Assembly (NCBI GenBank): GCA_036128855.1 | Contig: JAYYPW010000011.1 | Span: 1-64,000 of the forward strand | DNA length: 64,000 nt | Origin: JAYYPW01 sp036128855 | GTDB taxonomy: Bacteria; Pseudomonadota; Gammaproteobacteria; Comchoanobacterales; Comchoanobacteraceae | Reading direction: 5' to 3' | Shown here: positions 56,420 to 64,000 of the stretch, piece by piece | Layout of the letters: every line of letters starts with the position of its first letter | How positions within the stretch are numbered: the stretch's first letter is position 1 | Translations under genes and position numbers: made by a program | The notes under the pieces: model-generated | What the model was told of the DNA's origin: nothing | What the model saw: the letters and a program-made list of their open reading frames with translations, nothing else | The model's database searches: none

Positions 56420-57164
56420 TACAGTTGTTGTAGATGGTTTGGTATTCACTATGGACACACACTTTGTTCGTATACACTTGAGTCGTCCACATCAAGCCAA
56501 CGCACTTAACGGTATTATGTTGGACAATCTAATTACTTTTCTGGAGTGTTTCCACCGTAAACCATGTCGACAGCTTGTTATGATTACTGGATCAGGGTCT
56601 AGTCTATGTGCGGGTTTAGACATTAAGTATTTGCTGCATACTAAAAATGTCGAAGATCATGTTTATGAAGTAAGTATCAAAGTGGGTCAGTTATGCGATT
56701 TATTATGGCGGCTACCTGCGCATGTATTTGTTGCTGCAACAGGTCATGTAATGGGAGGAGGGTGTGGAATATTAGCTTGTGCAGATACGGTGTGGGCAAG
56801 TTCGCATATCAAGATAGCATGTCCTGAGTATAAGTTAGGTCTTTTACCAATTCAGATTGCGCCTTATTTACGCGAGAAAATTGGGTCTCGAGAAATGGCT
56901 CTTTTTTTTGATGTAGCCACTTTCTATCCTATAGAAAAATTTGTCGATAATCGTTTAGTTGATCGCATTGATCCCGATTTAGATAGTCATTGGCAGTTGT
57001 TTCTAACTCATTATAATAAACATACCCTATCTGCGAAGATTAAGATGAAGCAGCTTATGCATACTAGTTTAGTCACGAGTCAATGGCGTGAAGAATCAGC
57101 TCGTGCATTTTCTCAATCTTGGTATTCTGCTTTAGAGGCTGGATTATTAGCTAAGTATCATTAA
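56397..57164 (+). CDS. Enoyl-CoA hydratase family protein, LiuC-like
   Basis: 256 residues from ATG 56397 (AAAGGA 7 bases upstream), with 23 bases inside the previous gene. Crotonase motifs are CAGLDIKYL (oxyanion loop) and GHVMGGGCGILACAD. Only the second catalytic Glu is retained (IACPEYKLGLLP); the first position is Gly. The following PIQIAPYLREKIGSREM resembles the LiuC/GnyH type (methylglutaconyl-CoA or isohexenylglutaconyl-CoA hydratase). With the carboxylase subunit this recalls the liuB-liuC pair of leucine degradation. It could also be a hydrolase of this fold. Confidence 0.75.
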   Translation: MDCQEFIDTVVVDGLVFTMDTHFVRIHLSRPHQANALNGIMLDNLITFLECFHRKPCRQLVMITGSGSSLCAGLDIKYLLHTKNVEDHVYEVSIKVGQLCDLLWRLPAHVFVAATGHVMGGGCGILACADTVWASSHIKIACPEYKLGLLPIQIAPYLREKIGSREMALFFDVATFYPIEKFVDNRLVDRIDPDLDSHWQLFLTHYNKHTLSAKIKMKQLMHTSLVTSQWREESARAFSQSWYSALEAGLLAKYH

Positions 57165-57176
57165 GAAGTGATGGGG

Positions 57177-59348
57177 CTACGGTTTTTTCAGGATTGAAGG
57201 ATATGGGATTTCGTCATGAAAAAGGCTTATACTTCTTATAGTCGGGGTATCAAATATTAAGTTTTTTTTAACTTGGTCATTATACATTTTAGTGTAGATA
57301 CTAATTTGAGGCTTACTAAGTGTTTTTTCCAAAATCTCAATAATATCTTCTAGTCCTGGCACATTTTTCCAAGTTGTAGAGTCATAACTATCATCATCGT
57401 CAGAGCTAGAATCAAATGAGTCATTTGATGTGCTTATATTTTCAGGAGTTGTGGTAGCGCCTAATGATATATAACTTGAACTAGGCGGTGTCGAGGTTGT
57501 GTAGTCGTCTAAAGTGCTATCAGACTCTTTATTTTGCGTTAACATTATATTTCTAGTTTGTTCTAGGGTTCTATAATTTTCTGATTTAATTGATTTTTCC
57601 TGTATTAATATTTTTAGTCGTTCTTTCTCAGAGGGGAATAGTATTTTTTCTATTAGGGAATATCTAGAAGTCTTTCCCCAAAATTCGATTTTCTGAATAA
57701 ACTTTTCTATGTTCGTTCGATTTATTGTTTTTTCCAAGTCATTGTAATTCTGGTTACTGATGATACTTTCTTCTTCAGGATAAAGGCTGTTATAAATATA
57801 TTTTGTTAATTGATAGGCGCTGTGTAATGCAGAGGGAAAATAATACATGGCATTATTATTGATGTCTGATCCCCATGTATAGGCTACTATAAATTCTTTA
57901 AGAAGAAATAGGTCTGATTGAAAAATGTTTTGTAAGTACTGTGGTAAGTTTTCTAAAATTATATGCCAGTGGATAAGAGCATCTACAAGCTCATAATTTG
58001 ATTCTGTATGTGGGCAAACATAAACTATTTCTTTCAGGTTGGATATTAATAACCTGCCGAGTATTTGATTAGTTTTCCAAGTGAAATGATATTCGATACA
58101 ATCAGTGGGATAAGGTTTATGGCGTGGGCTAGATACTTTCGGGAACTGCATTGTGATTGAAAGATTATTGGGTTGTAAGTTATGTTGCGCAGAGAACTTT
58201 TTTGCTTGGTAATTAAGTTGATGAAAAGTTTTAAGTGTTTGAATAAGATTCTCGTTACAAACTAAGGGACGGGGCTCTCTGCCATATTGAACACGTAACT
58301 CTTTGCGTTTAGTAAGATAGACCACCTCTAAATAGTTTTTTACCTCTAGAGGGTAGTTGACTATGTTAGTAATCAGGCTTTCTAGGGTAAGATAGGCTGT
58401 TTTGGGGAGTAATATAGAAAGTCTATTTTGTTCTATTTTATCTGTGTTGAAGAACATGGGTGTGAGAGATTCTTGAATGGATATACCAGTACGCGCAAGA
58501 TCTTCCTTGTGTATTGTATGCAACATTGCATAAGCTCTAGCTAGGTCTATACAGCATGGAATGATGACTTTATCACGTGGACAGTTTGTGGGAAGCTGGA
58601 GAAGTATTTGTTCTCCGAAACATAAACATAGTGTTTGCTCTTCTGTTGTAGGTTGGTGTTTTTCTATAGATTGATTGATATTATGGAGTAGTAGACTGAT
58701 TTTTCCTGCAGTGTCTGTGCTATAAAACACTTGGATTATTTTAGCGAAGCAGGCTTGTATATCGTCTGGAATATTTTTCCACCAGGTATATGTAGTGTAG
58801 ATTTTTTTATTAAATTTTACTGTGTTTTGCATGAGTTCTTCTTGACTACAAAATCGTTTTTTTTCTGCTAGTAGATTATTCAGTAGGGCTTCCATGTTAC
58901 TTGGTATTGTGGGTGGAGTATTTTTAGGTTTTTTCGCACAGAGCAATGTGTGTAGTACGATGGCTTCACGTTGTGTTTTTAGCATATTGCTTGGCCAGAG
59001 GTTATCACAGCTAGTAATTGCTTTTATGTCAAACCAGCTGTCTTCTTTGAGAAAAGAGACTAGTGGGTTATGCATAAAAAGCACGATGTTCTCGCTGTTT
59101 TTATGTAGTGTGGTTTTCATCCATATAGGTTGATACTGTGCTATGAATGGATATGCAATTTGATCTTCCCAAATTAATGTAGTTATCTGATTGAGTATTG
59201 TGCAAGTGGAGCTATTATTACCTTCATCTACATCAAAATTTTTATTAAAAATGCTTTTATGGTATTGCTGTGCAATGAGTTCTTGTGCAGTTCGGTGAAT
59301 GTATGGATCTTCTAGTTTTGGCCATGGAATAGTCGTTTCGTACATCAT
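57177..59348 (-). CDS. Large hypothetical protein, 723 residues
   Basis: Not recognised. It is soluble and rich in helices, with Asn, Gln, Leu and Lys frequent and no membrane segment or signal peptide. About 595-675 is a Ser/Thr/Asp-rich disordered stretch (TTSTPPSSSYISLGATTTPE, SSSDDDDSYDST). The body shows TWWKNIPDDIQACFAKI and ILLQLPTNCPRDKVIIPCC, with no catalytic motif I know. It is convergent with the hydratase gene (12 bases apart) and faces away from the FadB-like gene. An acidic Ser-rich tail and lack of family resemble effectors, but no proof is visible. Confidence 0.5.
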   Translation of the reverse strand: MMYETTIPWPKLEDPYIHRTAQELIAQQYHKSIFNKNFDVDEGNNSSTCTILNQITTLIWEDQIAYPFIAQYQPIWMKTTLHKNSENIVLFMHNPLVSFLKEDSWFDIKAITSCDNLWPSNMLKTQREAIVLHTLLCAKKPKNTPPTIPSNMEALLNNLLAEKKRFCSQEELMQNTVKFNKKIYTTYTWWKNIPDDIQACFAKIIQVFYSTDTAGKISLLLHNINQSIEKHQPTTEEQTLCLCFGEQILLQLPTNCPRDKVIIPCCIDLARAYAMLHTIHKEDLARTGISIQESLTPMFFNTDKIEQNRLSILLPKTAYLTLESLITNIVNYPLEVKNYLEVVYLTKRKELRVQYGREPRPLVCNENLIQTLKTFHQLNYQAKKFSAQHNLQPNNLSITMQFPKVSSPRHKPYPTDCIEYHFTWKTNQILGRLLISNLKEIVYVCPHTESNYELVDALIHWHIILENLPQYLQNIFQSDLFLLKEFIVAYTWGSDINNNAMYYFPSALHSAYQLTKYIYNSLYPEEESIISNQNYNDLEKTINRTNIEKFIQKIEFWGKTSRYSLIEKILFPSEKERLKILIQEKSIKSENYRTLEQTRNIMLTQNKESDSTLDDYTTSTPPSSSYISLGATTTPENISTSNDSFDSSSDDDDSYDSTTWKNVPGLEDIIEILEKTLSKPQISIYTKMYNDQVKKNLIFDTPTIRSISLFHDEIPYPSILKKP

Positions 59349-59490
59349 AGTTAGTTGTTCAAATTTAATCTGCTAATATAGCAAAAATAATTTGTAGTGA
59401 AAATATCTGTTTTTTTATTCGTACCCATACAATAAATCAAGAAATTGTGCCTATCTATGCTATATAGAACACATAGTAAATGGTTTTTTT

Positions 59491-61569
59491 ATGCAGGGTA
59501 ATGACTTTCTCTCAATCACACGTCAGGATGGTATCGCTACAATATTTCTTGACCGAGCTCCTGTTAATGCACTATCTGGTGCATTTCGTACCCAGATATT
59601 TGAAGCGCTAGAAAGTTTAACTCATGATAACACTATTTTGGCTATCGTAATTACAACCCAGGAATTACCTTTTAGTGCTGGTGCAGATATTAAGGAGTTT
59701 TCTCAAGGTTATTTAGGTAAAACTTTTATGGATATTTATGAGGTTTGCAATTCTAGTACGAAGCCAATAATCGCAGGTATACGTCATTATGCGCTCGGTG
59801 GAGGTTTAGAGTTAGCGATGTTATGTCATCATCGTGTAGCACTGAGTCCGTGTAAGCTTGGGCAACCTGAGATTAAATTAGGCTTAATCCCAGGTGGTAC
59901 AGGGACGCAAAGTTTACCAAGGCTTGTTGGAGTTACTAAATCTTGTGATATGATTTTAACAGGTAAACCCATCTCAGCCCAAGATGCTTTGTCTTATGGT
60001 CTATTAGACCGTGTTTGTTCAGAAGAATTACCTGCGTTTTGCCAAAGTTTTGCACAGGAACTTTTAGATAACCCAGATTATGTTGCTACTATTGCGTTAC
60101 ATCAAGGCTTCCCTCAAGCTCCACATCCGTCTTTTTTTCATGATGAGCGAATTCGCCTACAGCAGCAATCTTATTGTTTTCAGGCTCCAGAAGTAGCTTT
60201 GTCTTGTATTAAATCTAGTTGTGAAAAATCCTTACAAGATGGATTAGCCTTTGAACAAAGTCAGTTTATGCAATTAATAAATGGTCCTTCATCACAAGCT
60301 ATGCGTTATCAATTTATGGCAGAGCACCTTGCTAGAGAGGTACCGGGTGTAACAAAGACTACTCCTACACAAACTCTGCATAAAATTGGCGTGGTTGGAG
60401 GTGGACTGATGGGATCTGGTATTGCAATGCTATGTGCAGCTAGGGAGTATCAAGTAATCATTGTTGAGCGTGATCATGATGCGATGATACGTTGTCGTAA
60501 AGTGATAGCAGATTATTTTCATAAGGCAGTGGTAAAGGGTAAATTTTCAGAATCAACAGCGCAAAAAATTCAGCTAAAAATATGTTTTGACACAGATATA
60601 AAGGTTTTATCTGAGGTAGACTTAGTAATCGAAGCAGTTTTTGAAGAGTTATCTGTAAAAAAAACAGTCTTACAAATACTAGATGGTATTTGTAAGCCAG
60701 CGTGCATATTCGCTTCGAATACTTCAGGTTTAGATTTAAATGCTTTAGCCCAGGTTACTAATAGGCCCTCACAAGTTTTAGGTTTACATTTTTTTAGTCC
60801 AGCACAGGTCATGCGGTTATTAGAGGTGGTAAGAGGTAAATCTACCTCTGATGAGACTCTGGCAACGGGTTTAGCATTGGCACGTCATCTTAAAAAAATT
60901 GCTGTTTGTGTAGGTGTGTGTCCAGGTTTTGTTGGAAATAGAATGGTCATAAGGTATTTCCAGCAAGTTGAATATTTATTGCTTAGTGGTGTGCCGCCAC
61001 ATATTATAGATAAAGCTCTCGAGGATTTTGGTTTTGCAATGGGGCCTTGTAAGATGGCCGATATGTCTGGTTTGGATATTTCTATGCGAATGATGCCAGG
61101 TGACACTTTAGCTGCTTTTATGGTCAAAAATGGTAGGTTGGGTCAAAAGTCGCATGCGGGTTTTTATAATTATGCATCTGGTAATTATGTGCCACAACCT
61201 TCTGATCACGCCCATGACCTGATCAGTAAATATGCTAAAAAACGTGGTGTTGAGGTAAAAGAATATACAACTCATGAGATTGTTGATCGTTGTGTTTTTT
61301 CTCTCATTAATGAGGGGGTTCATATACTTGAAGAAGGTGTGGTTTCCCGAGCTAGTGATATTGACTTAGTTTATGTCCATGGCTATGGCTTTCCTGCTTA
61401 TCGTGGAGGACCTATGTTTTATGCTGACAGCGTAGGTTTAGCCATTGTACGTGATAAAATTGCTACTTTTGCAAAAACGCAACATAAGCTGTGGCCACAT
61501 TCTAGTATGTTGCAAGCAGTGATCCGTTCAGGTGGTAAACTTTACCAGCAAAAAGTAAACCGCTTTTAG
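59491..61569 (+). CDS. Bifunctional enoyl-CoA hydratase / 3-hydroxyacyl-CoA dehydrogenase (FadB-like)
   Basis: 692 residues, similar to FadJ/FadB and the peroxisomal bifunctional enzyme. The hydratase part (about 1-190) has SAGADIKEF and LGGGLELAMLCHHRVA with both catalytic Glu (GLELAM; GQPEIKLGLIPG). The dehydrogenase part (about 295-690) has the NAD site GVVGGGLMGSGIAMLCA and VIEAVFEELSVKKTVL, and the catalytic His region LGLHFFSPAQVMRLLEVVRG. It carries out two consecutive steps of fatty-acid or branched acyl-CoA beta-oxidation. The next gene starts 10 bases after its stop. Confidence 0.93.
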   Translation: MQGNDFLSITRQDGIATIFLDRAPVNALSGAFRTQIFEALESLTHDNTILAIVITTQELPFSAGADIKEFSQGYLGKTFMDIYEVCNSSTKPIIAGIRHYALGGGLELAMLCHHRVALSPCKLGQPEIKLGLIPGGTGTQSLPRLVGVTKSCDMILTGKPISAQDALSYGLLDRVCSEELPAFCQSFAQELLDNPDYVATIALHQGFPQAPHPSFFHDERIRLQQQSYCFQAPEVALSCIKSSCEKSLQDGLAFEQSQFMQLINGPSSQAMRYQFMAEHLAREVPGVTKTTPTQTLHKIGVVGGGLMGSGIAMLCAAREYQVIIVERDHDAMIRCRKVIADYFHKAVVKGKFSESTAQKIQLKICFDTDIKVLSEVDLVIEAVFEELSVKKTVLQILDGICKPACIFASNTSGLDLNALAQVTNRPSQVLGLHFFSPAQVMRLLEVVRGKSTSDETLATGLALARHLKKIAVCVGVCPGFVGNRMVIRYFQQVEYLLLSGVPPHIIDKALEDFGFAMGPCKMADMSGLDISMRMMPGDTLAAFMVKNGRLGQKSHAGFYNYASGNYVPQPSDHAHDLISKYAKKRGVEVKEYTTHEIVDRCVFSLINEGVHILEEGVVSRASDIDLVYVHGYGFPAYRGGPMFYADSVGLAIVRDKIATFAKTQHKLWPHSSMLQAVIRSGGKLYQQKVNRF

Positions 61570-61579
61570 GAGTGATAGT

Positions 61580-62725
61580 ATGGTTGAAAGAAAGAGAACT
61601 TCATCAATACAGATTAATATGTTTTCTGAATTAGAAAAAAGTAAACGCCGTAAAGCTGATCTTGCTCATGAAGATTCGAGGCAACATCTTATAGAGCAAA
61701 AACAGAGCCTGTCCAATTTCGTGCAAGAAAAGATTAAAGAATTAGAAAATTCCCATCCATTACCTCCGTCTTTACAAGGGGTTGTTAATTTTATTGAAAA
61801 GATACCTTTTATTCATGATCCTGATGCTAGAGAGTATGAGGAGAAGTATGCTATTTTAGAGTCACTGAGGGCAGTAAAAGAAAATAAAGTAATTACCATA
61901 AGGTTACGTGAAGTTTTAGATATAATGCCTGATCAATCAGGTGCAAAAAATTTGTTGCAGCAAATATTAGATAATGTTGATAAAACGTATCCTAGTGACG
62001 CAGGTCGAACTACTCATCAAGAATGCATAAACTTTATCCATGAAAGTTTGCAAGAAAGCGTTATTGATGGTGAATTTATGCGGAAATTTTTTGATCTACT
62101 TTGGTTAAATACGCAAACTTCAACAGCGACAATGGCAACTTTAGGTGGTTTCTTGACTGAGGGAAATGCACTTTATGAAAAATGTATAGAAAAAGGAATA
62201 TATGTTCAAAATAGTAAATTCACTACTAAATTTCAGAAGAAAAGGGGCGCAGAACACCACATTTTTATCAGAAAAAAAGGTTGCTTGAGTTTTAATAAGA
62301 TTGTATCGGGCGATCTTAAGCAATTTATTTCCTGCGATGTAGAAAGTCAAATCCTCTATAATACACAAACTGGGAAGTATCAAGATTATACACAGAAAAT
62401 TAAAAAGATTGACCCAGACAATTCAGTCAGTAACGATATGGGAGACTTCAAAGAATCTATCCAGTCGTTAGTGAAGGGGTTAACTAATATTCAAAACCAA
62501 CAACAATATCATGCTGATTTGATAAAATGCCGCCGTTTGTTAAATGAACAAGGTACAGAAATAAAAAGTGTTACAGGTTTGAGCTTTCTGGAGCGTATAA
62601 TCAAACTAGTATTAAATACGTTACACAAATATAGATTGGTTGAGGATAATGACTATTTAAGAACGCTCAATGAAAAACCAGATGACAGTTATATTGCATT
62701 CGTAAAGCCTACAAGGCCAATGTAA
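61580..62725 (+). CDS. Hypothetical protein, 381 residues, in operon with the FadB-like gene
   Basis: Not recognised. Good start: AGGAG at 61568-61572 lies 7 bases before ATG 61580, and the gene is 10 bases after the FadB-like stop. The N-terminus is charged and coiled-coil-like (SELEKSKRRKADLAHEDSRQ), followed by helices. A central part (about 175-265) has FMRKFFDLLWLNTQTS, LGGFLTEGNALYEKC and QFISCDVESQILYN, which partly parallels the divergent gene on the right. Asn/Lys/Ile-rich composition differs from the metabolic neighbours. Function unknown. Confidence 0.5.
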   Translation: MVERKRTSSIQINMFSELEKSKRRKADLAHEDSRQHLIEQKQSLSNFVQEKIKELENSHPLPPSLQGVVNFIEKIPFIHDPDAREYEEKYAILESLRAVKENKVITIRLREVLDIMPDQSGAKNLLQQILDNVDKTYPSDAGRTTHQECINFIHESLQESVIDGEFMRKFFDLLWLNTQTSTATMATLGGFLTEGNALYEKCIEKGIYVQNSKFTTKFQKKRGAEHHIFIRKKGCLSFNKIVSGDLKQFISCDVESQILYNTQTGKYQDYTQKIKKIDPDNSVSNDMGDFKESIQSLVKGLTNIQNQQQYHADLIKCRRLLNEQGTEIKSVTGLSFLERIIKLVLNTLHKYRLVEDNDYLRTLNEKPDDSYIAFVKPTRPM

Positions 62726-62777
62726 ATACAATATTGTCGATATTTTAAGATGATATAATGTATGAATATTTTTAGAT

Positions 62778-64000
62778 TTAGTTTATCTTTCTTTTCAGCA
62801 CTTTATTCTCTTGGGTACTGTTTTCTTTTAGCTCACTAATGATGTTCGTATGTACGTAGTGTTGATGTTGTTTAGCTTTCTCTTCCCATCGTTGGCAAAA
62901 GTCTGGTAAGCTCGAAAATCCAAGCTTTGCATAGATTCTTTTTATGAGCGCTAATAATATTTTCTTATGTTTTGCTATATCTTTGTAGTCATTGGTTGTA
63001 CTGTTCAAATTGCTGAAATCAGTGGTCTGTACTTTTCTTTTTAGCCTTTCTAATTGATTAATATCCTCTTTTTTTTTATTTGTATATTGTTCTTTGTACA
63101 CTTTTGTTTCTTTCTCTAATTTTTTTATTAACTTATTACAATAATTTTTTACATCGTCTGCTTGTGTGAGTAGAGGTTCTTCTAGCTTTTTGTCCGCTGC
63201 TATAATTTTTTCTACGTTATTGACGATATCACTAACTTCGATCTTTAATTGCGTCATGGCTGGTATATTATCATCAATTACATATTCTCTTTTAATTCGA
63301 CAACTTATTAATGGCATAGTTCCACTATATAGATCAGGAATAATTAGGTCATAGGATGATGTATAACTTGTCTTAAATTTGTCATTATCAATAATTTCAA
63401 AATTGCTATTAATTTCATATTCTTTGTCGCTGCGCCAAAGTGCAAAGTGCTCGGGATTTTGGTCGCTGAAATTACCGCCAATTCCATCACTATCAGGTAA
63501 TATTTGTATCAACTTATCAATAATATCTGGTTGAAATGACTGTGTCATATAGTAGAGTGCATAGATGATCTTTTTTGTAAATTCTGGGCTTAAATTTTCA
63601 AATAATAAGGAGGTATGGCTGGTTGATTCAACGTTTTCTAGCGATTTAAGTTTCTCAATGTTATCTGCTAAATGTTTTTTGTCTTTCTCATTGCTATCAA
63701 TCTGTTGGATAATTTTATCTACTTTATCTAAACTATTCTTGTGCAAGTCAATTTCATAAGCATTTACTATATCAACATTAGTGCTATTACTAAGAAGTTT
63801 TTTCTTTAAGTTTTCTTCTTCGTGTCCATTGATTGTAATGTTTTTTCCTTTATCGCGTAGAATGATATCTATGTATATTTGTCTTTTTGCGCTTTTGATA
63901 TCTTCATTTATCTGCTTACTAAGATAGTTATTTTGTATGTTTAGTTTTTCAGGTAACCAATCTCCAAAGAAAAACTCAGATTTGGGTCTTCTGTGATTTA
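62778..64000 (-). CDS. Hypothetical coiled-coil protein, 5' end beyond the window
   Basis: The frame is open from the right edge to the stop at 62778, at least 407 codons; a TTG at 63744-63746 is only an internal codon of the same open frame, so the true start lies outside. The N-terminal visible part reads FFFGDWLPEKLNIQNNYLS and KGKNITINGHEEENLKKK. Two coiled coils are likely (about residues 86-125 and 270-340 of the visible part). EFTKKIIYALYYMTQS, GIGGNFSDQNPEHFALW and LISCRIKREYVID resemble segments of the convergent 381-residue protein, in the same order. No known family. Possible effector; inference only. Confidence 0.45.
   Translation of the reverse strand, partial: NHRRPKSEFFFGDWLPEKLNIQNNYLSKQINEDIKSAKRQIYIDIILRDKGKNITINGHEEENLKKKLLSNSTNVDIVNAYEIDLHKNSLDKVDKIIQQIDSNEKDKKHLADNIEKLKSLENVESTSHTSLLFENLSPEFTKKIIYALYYMTQSFQPDIIDKLIQILPDSDGIGGNFSDQNPEHFALWRSDKEYEINSNFEIIDNDKFKTSYTSSYDLIIPDLYSGTMPLISCRIKREYVIDDNIPAMTQLKIEVSDIVNNVEKIIAADKKLEEPLLTQADDVKNYCNKLIKKLEKETKVYKEQYTNKKKEDINQLERLKRKVQTTDFSNLNSTTNDYKDIAKHKKILLALIKRIYAKLGFSSLPDFCQRWEEKAKQHQHYVHTNIISELKENSTQENKVLKRKIN

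Noticed and set aside
1..64000. tRNA, rRNA, insertion sequence, integrase or phage genes
   Set aside because: None could be found; the only tRNA-like T-arm belongs to the tmRNA.

Overview
The window is AT-rich, densely coded DNA from a Gram-negative gammaproteobacterium. Outer-membrane biogenesis genes (lptD, surA, bamE, a porin), smpB/ratA/bamE synteny and the ruvC-ruvA pair support this. A type IVB (Dot/Icm) secretion gene, icmW, followed by two IcmX-like genes, together with several proteins carrying eukaryote-type domains (three U-box proteins, a SET domain, ankyrin repeats joined to a papain-like domain), points to a host-associated member of the Legionellales or a close relative. The species cannot be named from the sequence. 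No tRNA, rRNA, CRISPR array, transposase or phage gene was found.

Layout. 1-5750: two membrane-anchored U-box proteins, a decayed extra U-box module and a cysteine-protease-like/ankyrin protein. 5883-6988: ruvC and ruvA. 7186-12020: a SET-domain protein, a small unknown protein with an overlapping small ORF, and a third, repeat-rich U-box protein. 12229-13811: bolA, grxD and a DUF218/YdcF-like gene. 14000-20234: icmW, a small secreted coiled-coil protein and two large IcmX-like periplasmic proteins. 20341-21602: ruvB on the other strand, 13 kb from ruvCA, with a small companion gene. 21653-25318: a fused GltD-like/PyrK-like flavoprotein. 26789-27187: tmRNA with a perfect consensus promoter and an apparently 28-residue tag. 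27261-37388: small housekeeping genes (Nudix, Trm112-like, HIT, AI-2E/PerM, smpB, ratA, bamE, PNPOx-like) around one 1,493-residue protein of unknown function. 37635-44230: envelope block (porin, amgK, lptD, surA, ksgA). 44352-50190: DUF3431-like, coaE, DUF4389, NnrU-like, secA and dciA. 50204-54728: an unusual ABC transporter pair. 54905-61569: acyl-CoA carboxylase beta, LiuC-like hydratase and a FadB-like bifunctional enzyme. 55-64 kb also holds three large unknown proteins, the last open to the right edge.

How it fits together. icmW and the icmX-like genes would belong to a Dot/Icm translocation machine. The U-box, SET and protease/ankyrin proteins are candidate substrates of that machine, with host ubiquitin, chromatin or protein targets; this is inferred from domains and neighbourhood only. 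The housekeeping part shows streamlining: SurA has one parvulin domain or less, pdxA is missing between surA and ksgA, SecA lacks its zinc-binding tail, and amgK lacks a neighbouring murU. The most unusual items are the tandem diverged IcmX-like pair, the U-box family with a decaying module, the long tmRNA tag, and the asymmetric ABC pair.
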